A stretch of DNA of 64,000 bases from Pempheris klunzingeri (GCF_042242105.1 NC_092033.1:1606908-1670907), one strand, 5' to 3'. Positions 41,610 through 54,529 are shown, counted from the first letter of the stretch. The notes: a model not told the origin generated them from the letters alone. Numbers and translations: made by a program.

Positions 41610-41698
41610 TGTAAAAAAAAAAAAAAAAAAGAATTAATAGCTGTTTTTTTTTTCTTCCTCTCCTCCATCGAGCGTCAGGGCTCGTCATCATTGGCCAC

Positions 41699-41744
<46 letters not shown>

Positions 41745-41845
41745 GAAGCTTGGATGCTGAATCTGAATCCCTGTTTTTTTTTTTTTTTTTTATGCTATTG
41801 CATCGTTGCCATGGCGACGGGGCCGCTCCTCCACACCCACGCTGC

Positions 41846-41936
<91 letters not shown>

Positions 41937-42247
41937 GTGTGTTTTCTAACCCACGCATTGGAGTGGGAGACAACGTGCACACTCACACGTGCACACACAC
42001 ACACACCCATAATACTCAGCGTGTGTGTGTCATGCTAGCAAGTGTGTGGGCTGAACCGACCAGCCTTCCACTCATCCTGCCTCTCCCTCCCTCTCTCTCT
42101 CTCTCTCTCTTCCTCTCCCCTCTCTCCCTCTCTCTCCCTCCCTTCTTCCTCTTCTTCTCTCTCTCTCTCTCTCTTCGTCTCCAGATACACCTCCTCCTCC
42201 TCCTCCTCCTCTCCTTCCTCTTCTTCTTTTTTTCCCATCTCTTCCTC

Positions 42248-42287
<40 letters not shown>

Positions 42288-42300
42288 AGTCCTTCATTTT
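41610..42300. repeat. Low-complexity block: (GAT)n, T runs, (CT)n/(GA)n
   Basis: A-run at 41,613-41,630, (GAT)n at 41,699-41,741, T-run at 41,773-41,791, (CT)n at 41,851-41,903 followed within eight bases by (GA)n at 41,908-41,936, then further CT-rich tracts to 42,290. The (CT)n and (GA)n form a natural hairpin. Long Leu/Ser or Glu/Arg open frames here are artefacts. Confidence 0.9.
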
Positions 42301-42309
42301 CTTTTTCAG

Positions 42310-42345
42310 TTTATCATCATGGAGAACGAGTCGGTGATCTTCTGG
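42310..42345 (+). other. Candidate microexon with ATG, upstream of SHANK3
   Basis: TTTTCTTTTTCAG precedes TTTATCATCATGGAGAACG, and the frame MENESVIFW runs straight into the donor GTGAGTC at 42,346. Acceptor, Kozak-compatible ATG and donor are all good. If spliced to 49,709 or 63,793 the frame soon meets a stop, so it would be a 5' untranslated exon with a short upstream frame, or belong to another transcript. Not recognised. Confidence 0.3.
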
Positions 42346-42432
42346 GTGAGTCTCTCTGCAGCTCTGTGTGTGTGTGTGTGTGTTTTAAAGGGATAATGCA
42401 TGTGTGTGTGTTTCGCTAATGTTTCAGTCATA

Positions 42433-42482
<50 letters not shown>

Positions 42483-42519
42483 GGTCACTTGCTGCCGCTC
42501 TGCAACTTTAAAAGTCGTG

Positions 42520-43400
42520 ACTTAATTTTCTTTTCACTTTACCTTTCCACCTTTCCTCCCTTCATCTCCTTCCCTCATGCCTCACTCCCTTCCTTGCCTT
42601 GCCTCCTTTCCTCTCCTCCCTTCCTTTCCTTCCCCTCTATATCCCCTTTCCCTCGTCTCATCCATTTTCTCCTCCTCTCCTGTCATCTCCATCCCTCATC
42701 CCTCATTTGCTTCCTCTTCATCTCCTTGCCTCCTCCCTCTTTTCCCTCCTTGGTTTCCCCCCCTTTCCTCCCTTGCTTTCCTTCCCTCATTCCCTCATTT
42801 GTTCCCTTGCCTCCTCCCTTCTTTTTTCCCCTCCATTCACCTCCTCTATCCTTCTCTATCTCCTTTCTTCATTTCCTTCCCTCCTCTCTTCTTTCCTTAT
42901 ACTTCCCCCCTTTTCATTTCTTCCATCCTTCCCCCCTACATCTCATCACTCCTTCCCTCTTTCCCATGTCTGTCCTTTCCTCTCCTACTCTCCTCGCTCC
43001 CTTCTCTCTTCCCATCCATCTCTTCTACCCTTTTTCTTTCTCCTTTTCCCTTCCATCCACCTCCTACTCCTCCTCTTTCTTGCCTCCTTTCCTTTTTTCC
43101 CTTCCTCTCTTTCCACTCATTTGCTCTTTGATGACTTCATTTCCTATATCTCCTTCCCTTTCCGTCTCTCCTTTCTTCCTCATTTCCTGTCCTTCCTTTC
43201 CTTTCTGTGATCCCTCCTTCCTTCTCATCCCCTTTCTCCTTCATCTTCCCTTTTGCTCTTCCTCTCCCCCTCTCCTCTCCTCTCCCTCCTTTTCCTTTAC
43301 CATTTTCCTTTAAATTGTTTGTCCCACCCACCTGTCCTCTCTTTCTTTCGTCTCCCTCTTTCTCTCTGAGGGTCGTCTTTTTATTTCCTGTTTCTGTTTC
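42520..43400 (+). repeat. 0.9-kb pyrimidine-rich strand
   Basis: The + strand is overwhelmingly C and T with no strict repeat unit, just irregular TCC/CCTT words. Three + frames stay open for 180-290 codons with only S, L, F, P and similar residues, which follows from composition and is not coding evidence. It sits in the presumed 5' region of SHANK3. Confidence 0.88.
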
Positions 43401-43420
43401 CTCCGGCATCACTTTGCTGT

Positions 43421-43421
<1 letters not shown>

Positions 43422-43486
<65 letters not shown>
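43422..43486 (+). repeat. (GT)n microsatellite
   Basis: About 32 GT units, followed at 43,601-43,630 by (TTC)n. Another (GT)n lies at 42,436-42,481. Confidence 0.92.
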
Positions 43487-43488
<2 letters not shown>

Positions 43489-43639
43489 GTAAGCGCAGCA
43501 GAGAGTGTGTAGGCCGTAGTCTCAGACCGTCTATCTAAAGAGATGATCTGCTCAAAAAGCAGGGGGAAAAAAATCAAACACTTCAAACAGGAAGTGGCTC
43601 TTTTTCTTCTTCTTCTTCTTCTTCTTCTTCTGCAGCAGC

Positions 43640-44856
43640 ACTGACACGCTTTAACATCATGTGGTTGTCGTGGCAACGCGCTGAGCCCCAGCACTACGGC
43701 TGCCGGCTCGTCCTGAGTGACTTCACCTCGGCGCAGATCGTCAGAGGTTAAACTGCATCGCTCCAAAGAGGAGAATCAGACATGCCTGTACTTTTTTTTG
43801 GGGGGGGGAAATTGCAGTCATAGGACTACATTTCCCATGATGCAGGCTGCGCTCAGACTATAAACCTTGCTAGCATGACGACGCTCAGCCACTGTGCTGG
43901 TGTAACTGACACGAGTTTAGACAACCTTCGCCATCTTTTTCCATCTTTCCGAACGTCTACGTTAACGCTCTCTGTTACAAACTACAAAAACACCTCGAAG
44001 AAGGTCAGACGGGTTCGTAACAGCACTCGATGACGCCGTATTTAAGTTTACTCTTCTGACCTTAACATTTTTTTTTCCAATCCTAGTGGATCAATCCAAA
44101 GTACCACCCCTTCCTTAGCTTCCGTGGCTACGCTATCGAACGTACGATCAACAAATCAGCAGCGTTTATTCTACGCCAGGCACCAAAGACAACTTTTTGA
44201 TTCTCTGTGAAGGTTTTAGTTATTTATAACTTAAAGCGGCTGTATTTTATATCTTTATAATAAGAATTATATTAAGATAACGTAAGTGATGTCGTCACTC
44301 ACAGAAGTATCATCTGAATCTGTCCGACTGCAACTTTGCTGATTTGATTCGCTCCCACGGCGTCATTTTAAGAGAAGAAATCACACAAAAAAGAAACCAA
44401 GCTGATGAACATAGTGGAGTATTTAACAGCTAAAGAGCCAGATTTCTCCTCAGGAGGTGGTGGAGACCAAAAATAGAGCCGAAAGAACAAGAGAATATTG
44501 GACTTGTATCCATTAGGTTTGATTTAATACTGAATTTGGATTCAGTAAAATACGATCAATCTCCAGCACTGATCATCAGTGTCTTGCTAATTTCATTAAT
44601 CACTTAAATGTTGTTGGCTGTAATGAACATTTAACGAACATTTAAGCCTCGAGGGGGCGCTTACAGGGCCTTTAGGATTCTTGTTCTTGTTCTACTGCAA
44701 AGAGAAGAAACTGAACAGGTTCCCACTGATGTGAGAAACTTGACAAGATGAAGTGTGTGTGTGTGTATGTGTCAGAGAGAGGGATGGGAATACAGTGTGT
44801 ATTAGCAGCTCCTGCCATTGGTTACCATGGTAATGGCCAAGGGAGCTATGTTTTCA

Positions 44857-44904
<48 letters not shown>

Positions 44905-45170
44905 CCTGTTCACACCTCACAGTGAAAAGCAGCTTGGTGGTCTGACCACAACTGGACCGCTTCAAATCCAGTCCCAGCTCACCGTTAAAGATCCGTTCGT
45001 GTAGATTCAGAGCGACTTGTGTGAGGAAGACGAGCGCCGTCAGCTCACATTCAGCACGTGATGGATGCAAATGATTCCTCAGCTGCACCGCTTGATAGAA
45101 ACAGCCGAAAAAGGAAGTAAAGACACCAAAGTTAAAGAGTCACTTTTACACCAACATGTGATCTGGTTAT
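43640..45170. other. Presumed SHANK3 5' intron sequence, no gene seen
   Basis: Ordinary sequence with G/T runs at 43,793-43,808 and (CA)n at 44,860-44,903. No exon or recognised repeat seen. Confidence 0.5.
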
Positions 45171-45176
45171 CTCCAA

Positions 45177-45725
45177 TTAAAGGATAACTCCAGAGTTTTT
45201 AAACCTGGGCTGTTTTTCTATATCTTTTGGTTTGAAATGACTGTAAGGTGTCAAATCTTTGGAAGCGGTCCAGTAGTTATGGGCTATAATGGCTGCAATG
45301 TGATCCTTTGGGGCAACTGTAGGTCCACTAAAAGAGCTTGTTTGATCCACTGACAGGCTCAGAGTGTTATTCTAAGTGTGTGACAGCATCATGGAAAGGA
45401 TCCCTACAGAGAGAGACCTGGAAGATCCTTTTGGTTTAACCACAAACAGCTGTTATATCGCTCTCTGCACACACACCAGACTACATTCACTAAAACAGGG
45501 ATTTTACCTCACAGAATGCGGGAGTTGCTGCTCTACTGCTGCCTCAAACACTTAGCTTATTTGTGGTATTGTGTCTAACACAAATATTGTGTTGGATCCG
45601 AACAAACCCTTCAAAGCACCAAAGTCACACAATAGCACAAACAAACAAACCACTCGAGGCAGCAGTAGACCAGCAACCACTGTGTAAAATTACTGTTTTT
45701 GTCAATGAAGTCTGTATTGATGTAG
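45177..45725. repeat. Fold-back MITE family, copy with intact left end
   Basis: TTAAAGGATAACTCCAGAG opens the element at a TTAA, followed by TTTTAAACCTGGGC, the reverse core at 45,345-45,445, the palindromic centre, and the arm GTCAATGAAGTCTGTATTG near 45,700. Confidence 0.87.
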
Positions 45726-45999
45726 AAGTACAAAATTACAGAAAATGGAAAGTGCCTCGTATGAATGAATGAATGGATAGAGGAGAGTCTCAGTGATCCA
45801 GTGTGTAACAGGTCTTAACACGCCTAAAAGAGGCCCATCTAAGAAAAGAAAAACACAAAGATTCAATATCAGTTCGAGTGCGTGCTATATATAAAATATT
45901 TCCACCATGGTAATTTGCATCTGAATGCCCTTTTTGATGCAAACCTACCACCATTCTCCATTGACAAAAATAGTCTGAAGTCTGGTATATCGCTCTCTG

Positions 46000-46760
46000 C
46001 ACACACACCAGACTCCATTGACAAAAATAGTAATTTTACTTCGCAGAACATGGGAGTTGCTGGTCTACCGCTGCCTCAATCAACGAATTAACATGCTATT
46101 TTGAATCTGAACCAACCATTTAAAACACATCACAAGTCAGACAAACAGAAAGAAACTATCCGACTGAGGCAGCAGTAAACCAGCAGATGCCGCCTTCTGC
46201 AAAGTAAAATTACCGTTTTTGTCAATGGAGTCTGGTGTGTGTGCAGAGAGCGATATAACAGACTTCATTGACAAAAACAGCGATTTCACATAGGAGTTGC
46301 TGGTGTATCGCTGCCTCAGTTGGTTAGTTTGTTTGTGTTATTGTGTGACTTTGGGGTTTTAAAGGGTTATTTTAGATCCAAAATAATATTTGAGTAACAC
46401 AAAAAACACAAATAAACTAATTGATCAAGGCAGCAGTAGACCAGCAACCACCATGTGTTCTGCAAAGTAAAATCCCTGTTTTTGTGAATGGAGTCTGGTG
46501 TGTTTGCAGAGAGCGATATAACGGCTGTTAGAATAACACTCTGAGCCTGTCAGTGGATCAAACAAGCTCTTGTAGTGGACCTACTGTGATCAGGTGCAGT
46601 TCTCCCAAAGGATCACGTTGCAGCCCGTTTGGTGGCTGCTGGCTGAGGTGATCTACTGGACCAGTTCCAACACTTTTACTACCTACTAGCCATTTAGACC
46701 CAGACCCACAGATCCGGCCCATGTTTAAGAATCCCACGAGGACACATCTGGAACAAGAAA
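46000..46760. repeat. Two adjacent fold-back MITE copies
   Basis: One palindromic arm pair spans about 46,003-46,240 (CACCAGACTCCATTGAC to GTCAATGGAGTCTGGTG). A second copy with core-derived sequence runs from 46,258 (ACTTCATTGACAAAAACAG) to about 46,760. The second is nearly identical to 50,885-51,130. Confidence 0.85.
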
Positions 46761-48005
46761 ACAATCTACCTAATAACTTCACCTAATTCTGCCTGTTCCC
46801 GTTATCTCAAGCTGAGACTCTCGAGGGGCCGCTGCCTCGATGTTAGCGTTATCCTAGTTAGTAAGGCGACTGAAAATAGCCCGTAGATGCCTTCGGCTGT
46901 CTGCGTGTCATAGCGGTCCCTGGAGAGTTTACTCCACAGCCACCATTTTTGTTGACAAGTACGCCCACTCTGCCTAATTACTCTGCATCTGGAGAGCCGA
47001 TCAAAGCGGCGGCAGAACTGAGGTCACATCAGGTGTCAGATGTCGTTACCCCGTCAACAGATACCGATCACGTTAAGCAGAGATGTTTACTTACAGATTG
47101 TTCCATCAATTAATCAAGCAATCAGAAAGTCTTTTGCTTTATTAAAGAGTCCAGACAAGACGCTAAAATGAACAATAATTAGTTTCCTTTTAAGTAAAAT
47201 CGATATCTTTATTGGTTAAATAGTGATATCTGTCAAAACTAATCATTTTACATTTTGGGTTTACATTTCTTCCTCCATTTTGTAAACCTGCGCCGTCCAG
47301 TTACGTCGTCTTCACCTCCACAGCGTGAAACACGGTTCACTGTGTAAAGTTATATGGATTAAATGAGGAGACGTTCTAGTTATCGAGTGTCTTGATGCTC
47401 TGAGTCGACGGTAAATCACCATCGAGAACATCATCCCTCATCGTCTTCACATAACTATTAGCATCGTCAGTCCCTTTTCAATTAGTTAATTTAATTATTA
47501 AAGATTTAGTTTTATCAGGTAAACATTATTATTGGATAAATATAAAAAGTGACCACAAACATGCATGTAAAGACGATCAATACTAAAATATTTTCACTGC
47601 CTGCTCTGACTTGTTGGGTTGATCATGTGTTTAAACTCTTTGTACCACATTATTTGGAATATCTGAGTGTCGCTGATAATGATTATTGCATTAATGATTA
47701 ATCTGAGAATTGTTTTCTCGGTTGAGTTTTTGGTGAACAGTGCTTGTAATAGTGCTCCGTGTCTTCAGACCGATCAATAGAGCAAAATCTACCAGATTTA
47801 CAGAGAAGCAGCAAATGATCACACTTTGGATGTATTTTTTTTTTCTCAGCATTTTAGCTTTAAAGATATTAAATATTAACTTGTATTGACGACAAATGTT
47901 CTGATCACTGGAGAAAAGTAGAATCCAGTTGAAGAACATTTTATTTCTTAGATGAAAGGTGTGAAATGTAGTGAGTTTGAAATCGATCTGCAGACAATCT
48001 GGATC

Positions 48006-48041
<36 letters not shown>

Positions 48042-48240
48042 CTGAGCCGTCCAGCCTCTCAGCTTTTTCCTGCCAAACATCCGTTTCCTTGGCAACCCAG
48101 GCGGGAAACAGGAAGTGTGAGCGACAGGAACTACTTCTAATCTTTGTCAAGTCCTCTCTCTCTCTTTTTTTTTTTATTGTTTTCATGTTTCCAGCATGTT
48201 CCTCCTGCAGTCTGTGTTACCATGGAAACACCCCGGTTCC
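46761..48240. other. Presumed SHANK3 5' intron sequence, no gene seen
   Basis: No gene or exon recognised. (GT)n at 48,007-48,037 and a T run at 48,166-48,176 are the only clear features. Confidence 0.5.
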
Positions 48241-48249
48241 ACAGACCCA

Positions 48250-48690
48250 CACACACACCAGGTGGTTAGCATGCTGTTAGCTATTAGCAGGCTACCAGCT
48301 GGCTACCCGTATGCTACTGACTGACTAAACAATAAGCTAACAGCTCTCTGCTAATAGGCTACTAAAGGTTAGGAGCTCGCCATGTTGTTAGCTCACTACC
48401 GCTAAGCTAACAGCAGCGTGCTCACAGGCTGCTAGTAGCTAACAACTCTAGCATGAAAGTAAGTCAACGAAGACAGCTAGCTTCAGCGATGTTAGCTGTT
48501 AGTAGTCTAATAGTATGCTACCAAACGGCTAACTGGGTGCCAACAATATGCAGCTAACTGAGTATTCATCAGGTAGCTAATAGCTAACAGCTGTAACATG
48601 ACAGTAAGTCAACAAAGACAGCTAGCTTCAGCGATGTTAGCTGTTAGTAGTATAATAATATGCTACCAAACGGCTAACTGACTATTCGTC
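48250..48690. repeat. GCTA-rich region with a 146-base duplication
   Basis: AGACAGCTAGCTTCAGCGAT followed by GTTAGCTGTTAGTAGT appears at 48,470 and again at 48,616. The two copies, each about 90 bases, are nearly identical and about 146 bases apart. The surroundings are built from GTTAGC/GCTAAC words. Confidence 0.8.
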
Positions 48691-49708
48691 ATGGCTAATA
48701 CTACAGCTAGCAGCCTGGCGACCATAAGAATCCCAATTTTAACTACAAAACACAGTCACACTGCCAAGATAAAGACAGAGTAAAACATCCAGTTGTATTA
48801 ATAAGTAAGTAGTTTGCATAATTAACTGATTAAGCACAAATAATCATCCGAATGGCGAAACCTTTGTGCCATCAAACGAGCTTTCGTTTTCCCCAGAGGT
48901 CGTACCCGGTGGTGGATGGAGCTGCATTGTGGAAAGGAGGGTTATAGGAAGGGAGTTAGGGCAAAAAAAGTTCCCTACTTTCACTTTAAAAATCAATTAT
49001 TAAAACAGCTGTAGCTTCTCCCGATCATTCTCTACGAGTCAATGATTGCCTGAAACTCCAAAACCAGGCAGAAAAACATGAGGTGGAAGTGGTTCATCAG
49101 TGCCGCTGTGTGGGACACGACTGGGTGGATGAAGCATCTGCTCTGTTTCCTCTGAGATTCCTCTTATGTCGTCTTTCAGCCACACACACACACACACACA
49201 CAATCCTCTCTCTCAGACAGAACAGATTCATCAGCGCTAACTGCTAACCGAGGCTAACAGTAACTCCTAGTCTGCTCCCAGCATCCTCTCTCTGTATTCT
49301 GTCCTCATCTGAGAATAGCAACCAAAGCATACTGTAGATTAATATTTAGCACTTTACATAATACTCCTCCCAGTGTAGCTGTAGTTAGAAACAAGGTTTG
49401 GGGCCTTTCGTTGCCATGCTAACTGATACAACAGCTTCATATTGTGTAACTGCCTGAACCTGAAATGGCCTCCGCAAAAAAGCAACTGTGTCTGACCCAG
49501 TTCTGGTTTAAACTGCAAGACAGCACGCTCCACTCCTCTTCTGACAGGTTTTTTTTTTTTCCTCTTCTTCTCCCCTCCCTTCCTCCTCCTCCTCCTCCTC
49601 CTCTCCTTCATATCCTGGCCTCCCCCTTCTCCTTTACCTCCCACCCCCCAACCACCTCCTCCCTATCTTCCTCTCGCTCTTCCTCCCTCTTTTCCTCCCT
49701 TTCTACAG

Positions 49709-50157
49709 GATGGGCAGGGCAGCTCCCAGAATACAGTCTGAAACTCTGAGACCTCTCGCTCCACCGCAGGATTACTACACCATCAGAACTCCAGTTAGAC
49801 CTCAGAAACTACTTCACCGTTTACTCTAAAACTACTTCACCTGCTGCGGATTCTGCTCATCCCACAAGACAAAACTACAACACCTACAGAAACGACTTCA
49901 TCTGCAGCACAAAGTACTCAGTCTACTGCTAATACTGCTGCTCATAGGACTACAACAACCCAACAGAAACCTCTCATCCAGCTGAGGTCCAACCAATCAG
50001 AACCCAACCAGAGACAGAAGAACCTCAGGCTGGACCAGAGCCAGACGCCGGAACCAGTAGCGGACCAGTAAGAGTCTGTAGAGCGGATCAGACCAGAAGA
50101 GACCAGTAGAAATCAGCAAAGGCCATTGGAAAAGTTTGATGGGACTGCTGACGATAG
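49709..50157 (+). other. Candidate 5' untranslated exon of SHANK3
   Basis: A long polypyrimidine tract (49,645-49,702) ending TTCTACAG is followed by 449 bases that end in the near-perfect donor GATAG|GTAAGT at 50,158. No long frame crosses it; an ATG at 49,710 opens a 39-codon upstream frame. Strong acceptor and donor, position upstream of the SHANK3 coding exon and the lack of coding potential suggest a 5' untranslated exon. Untested without transcripts. Confidence 0.45.
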
Positions 50158-50879
50158 GTAAGTGGTGGAGTTTTCTTACCTGGATCTAAACTGGGTTGAA
50201 TCCATGACTCATATTCAAACCAGTTTAGAACCAGGAAATCACTGACCTCACCCCACATGCCCATTTTTTTTTTTGTTGATGTTGGTTTGTTCCATTTTCG
50301 TCTCTTTATCTTCTGGTTGCCGTGGATGACGACTCAAAAGTCTCCGTCCTGATTGGTTCACACAGTCCGCTAGAAAAGTTGGGTGAGGCCTGACAAAGAG
50401 ACCCTATTTGGAGCAATGTTGCCGACAATGTTAACTAGCTTTCAACTCAGTTAGCAGGAGTACCTTAGCTTCCTGGTAAAGGGATGGTTTGGATTATATG
50501 AAGTGGAGTTGGATGATTATCCAGAGTTGGTGCATTACTTTTTGTAGGTTGTGGCAAAGACAGGCAAAGCCACCAGACTCATTTTACCTCACATGCTACA
50601 GTGTTGCTGGTTTAACCGTTCAATGTACCATTAGCTAACCATCTGAAACACCAGACACACCCAAACACATGTAAACTTAGCCAGCAATAGACCAGCAACT
50701 CCCATTTTTCTCTTCCTGTGGTTCTAAAACTTAGAGTGTGATTAATATAATAGAAATAATAGAAAGTAAAATCATTCACAGACATGGTACTTATATCTCT
50801 GGCTCACTGAGACTCTCCTCTATCCATTCATTAATTAATTTAAGGTACTTCACATTTTCTACTAACTCGTACTTCTACT

Positions 50880-51400
50880 TCAATACAGACTTCATTGACA
50901 AAAACAGTGATTTTACACAGGAGTTGCTGGTGTATCGCTGCCTCAGTTGGTTAGTTTGTTTGTGTTATTGTGTGACTTTGGGGTTTTAAAGGGTTATTTT
51001 AGATCCAAACTCATATTTGAGTAACACTAAAACACAAATAAACTAATTGATCAAGGCAGCAGTAGACCAGCAACCACAATGTGTTCTGCAAAGTAAAATC
51101 CCTGTTTTTATGAATGTAGTCTGGTGTGTGTGCAGAGAGCGATATAACGGCTGTTTGTGGTTAAACCAAAAGGATCTTCCAGGTCTCTCTCTGTAGGGAT
51201 CCTTTCCATGATGCTGTCACACACTTAGAATAACACTCTGAGCCTGTCAGTGGATCAAACAAGCTCTTTTAGTGGACCTACTGTGATCGTTTGCTGCCCG
51301 TTCTTGGTTGACAGCTGAGGTGATCTACTCAGCCACTTCCAAAAGATTTTGTAAATTTAAAAAATAGGGTCCAAGTTTAAGAACACCAAAGTTATCCTTT
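50880..51400 (+). repeat. Fold-back MITE family, copy in SHANK3 5' intron
   Basis: Arm ACTTCATTGACAAAAACAG, centre, arm CTGTTTTTATGAATGTAG, full forward core to 51,285, and right end CAAGTTTAAGAACACC... ATCCTTTAG at about 51,400. Confidence 0.87.
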
Positions 51401-51754
51401 AGTAAAAATGCATCACAGACTATTTCTGTACTGTAGTAATGTCTGAGTACTTCACCCACCACTGCAGATTTTATAGTTAAAGGGCTAAAACAGGAGAAGA
51501 AACAGCATTATTGTCCTTTAAGCTTAAAAACCATCATACTGTGAGCTCAGCCGTGTTTACGGTGTAATTAACATTTCTGCCGGTTCTTCCACCTCTTCAT
51601 TGAGGCCTTCACTGTGTTCTATGGAGGTCTATGAAGTGCTTTTATATCTCAGTCCTACCTGCTGGCTGACGTTCATGCAACAACGCAGAAACCTTGAATC
51701 ATTTTATCTGGTGAATTAGCCTCCGCTGGTACGTGACGGTTCAAGCAGCAGACT

Positions 51755-52220
51755 TAAAAAAATGGGACGTAGCTTCCAGGTCTGAAAAGAGCTTTAAACC
51801 TGCTTTCTGTCTAACGTCCAGCAGGGGGCGACTCCACTGGCTCCAAACAGGAAGTCTGATTTGATGGAAGTCAATGAGAAAATGAGCTCAGTGAACATTT
51901 TCCTGATGAGTTTCTGCTCTCAGTCTCTAGTTTACAGTCTTCTTCAACACAGCAGGATGTTCTTTTAGTCAATTATGGTCCATTTAGAGGAAGATACACC
52001 AGGAAGGGGGGAGGGCTTTAGGGCGGGGCTACCTGCTGAGTAACCAATCAAAGGGGATCATGCCTAAACCTAACCAATCAGAGGTGTGGGGGGGAAATCG
52101 TGCATCACTTCTGGCTCCAAAATCAAGATGGCAATTTTGAAAATGCTAAATTTGAGGCTTCAAAACTGAAATCCAGAAACCAATGGATGCGTCCACTTCT
52201 TACATACAGTCTATTGGAAT
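51755..52220 (-). repeat. MITE family B, copy 2
   Basis: Reverse orientation: GGGACGTAGCTTCC start, CCCCTGCTGGAC read as GTCCAGCAGGGGG, AGCTCAGTGAACATTTTCC, and AAAATCAAGATGGCAATTTT before GCGTCCACTTCTTAC at the far end. Confidence 0.75.
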
Positions 52221-54529
52221 TTGTCGTATTTGGCAAGAAGGTACAAAAAACCAAATTCTGAGGCATCCGAGACGACCTGCTATGCCTGACGACCATTTCA
52301 GCTGGCGTTGCCCCATGACGATTGGGTCGGGCTGACATTGTGAAGTCTTAACCCAGTTTTACAAGCTTCCACATCTTATGGTCTACCTCAGCGGATAAAT
52401 CCTGACTGTAATTTTTCTTGACGGCAGGAAAAATGATGTGGTTGATGATGAAGATGTCTCGGTCTTCTTGCATAATTCAGAGAGACTGAATGTTCCTTTG
52501 TAGTGAGAGGAGCGTCTGTGTTACCAGCTGACAATGATCACAGTCTGGCTGTTGTACAAACGAGGTGATCGGCAGGAAGAAAAAAAATCAGATTCATGTC
52601 CTGAAATGCAAATTGTGTGTTTCACAGACACAAAACGTGAGAGAAATGTCCAGGAGGAGAGAAGTGGGACAGCGAGAAACACGAAGGAGTCGGATGCTAG
52701 AAAGTATCAACAGTTTTGGAAGAAATATTCACACGCTGCGAAAATCCTCTTTAAACTTACTGAACTTAGAATATAATCAGCGAAATGTACTTAAAGTATG
52801 AACAGTGTAGTACTCATGTGGTAGACAAATGTTCCCTGTCAGTGTTTCCTTTTACATCTGATGCTTCTGGATTAATATCACCGCTGCATTAATGTGTTCA
52901 GCTGATTTTACCGACTTTACACGGATAAAAGATCGTCACATGTTTGAAGCGTCGCTGTCCTGGGAGAACCTTGATTCTCTAAAAACTGTTCCTGTTTAGC
53001 GCATTTTCCAGCTGTTGAGTAAAAGTGAAGGTATTTTAATGCAGGCATTTGAGCAAAGATTAATAATGTTGTTTTCCGAGGGCAGATCTGAAGTATTCAA
53101 TACACCATAAAGACACAGAGACACAAATATCCCAGTCTGAACCAGACACATGTTGACCTTGTGTTCAGATCTTTTCTTTGTCAAACTATTTTTCAGCAAG
53201 TGGGCGATGCTGACGTTACCACATTTGTCATGTTGGAGCAGATAAACACCGTTTAATCTCTACAGTTTTGTTCTCGTCTGTCTGGAAGCAGATGCTACTT
53301 ACTCTCTGGTGTTTGTCGCAAACAAGATATTTACCGTCGTCTTTTCCTAAACCAAACGGAGTAGTTTCGGTGCCTAAACCTAACCAAACTGCAACTGCAA
53401 ACTGATGATAATCAAAGGAAACTGAACTATATACATTAACTAAGTCTACAAGTTAGTTAATGTATTGTGTTTTTGGTCTTACATGATACTTGGACCCTGT
53501 TCTCTGTTCAGTCACCACACCTACGTCAATCTGCAGAGGAATTCTTTACATAACGTAACCGAACCAGGTGTAAATAGCCGAATATTGGCTTTTTTTTCTG
53601 GCTATTTACAACTGGGTGCGAATACTAAACTACAAAAACAATTTTAAATGCTCTGACTGTTGCTCTCTTTACACCACAAATGGAAAAATCCACAGTTTGA
53701 CGGACCTGCTGTGGCTAATTAGCTACCGTTGCTAAGCAACGATGAATTGCTGTTTGATGGATCGACAACTTCCTCATGTCAAGACCCTCCAGTTGTGACA
53801 AATGTAAGATTTTAAATGAGTAAAAGTGAGTAAATTTAAGGGGATTTCTTTGGCATCAGATATTTGAATATGAGCCAGTTAAAACAGGATTTAAAGCTGA
53901 AACAGGTTTCCATCAGGAGACACAGTCGGTGTCTCAGAGCCGTGTGGGCAAACATCTTCTGGTTGGACGAAACCAAAGCTTTTCAAACTCCAGTGTTATT
54001 TCCAGATGAAGAACGTAGCTGGCGTGTTGCACAGGCTGTGTGGGAGGACAGCGGCTCTGCTCAGGACAAAAACGGGAAATGATCAAAATGGTGACCCCGA
54101 GTTATTTCAGGACGAAGCCGAACAAGAATTTCACCTTTCTACAAGACAATGATCTCGAGCCAACATCGGACCAGCGCTGAGCATCCTGGATCGGATCGGT
54201 CCTGGAGGAAACCTGAGGATGGACCCGAGGAGACGTTACATAACCGAACCCTCTGCAGAGAACAGTGGAGGAAAAACAACTGCTGTGTGCAACAAAAAGC
54301 TGCTCCTGCTCCCACTGAGTATTACCTGAAGGACCCATTCACATTTACAACGGCAAGCACAAAGATAACAAGAGACGGCACATTTTCCAGGGAAAATATG
54401 GCGTGATTGTTAATAGCAGAAACATTCTGCTTACTGAGGTGTGAAAGTATGATTATCAGAAAGTGTCTGAACTGTGGGAGGAGTGGGAGTGTAGGGACGA
54501 GAGTGAGAAAGAAAAGGGAAGAATGAAAG
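52221..54529. other. Presumed SHANK3 intron sequence, no gene seen
   Basis: No exon recognised. The only notable thing is a set of moderately long non-repetitive open frames at 53,864-54,406 that I could not tie to any family. Confidence 0.5.

Noticed and set aside
42438-43313. Open frames of 180-290 codons rich in S, L, F and P
   Set aside because: They overlap in all three forward frames of a pyrimidine-only stretch; base composition alone removes stop codons.
53864-54406. Neighbouring short frames containing NIFWLDETKAF and FLQDND-like strings, a little like Tc1/mariner transposase
   Set aside because: The catalytic spacing and surrounding conserved words are absent and the pieces lie in different frames with no inverted ends seen; resemblance is too weak.
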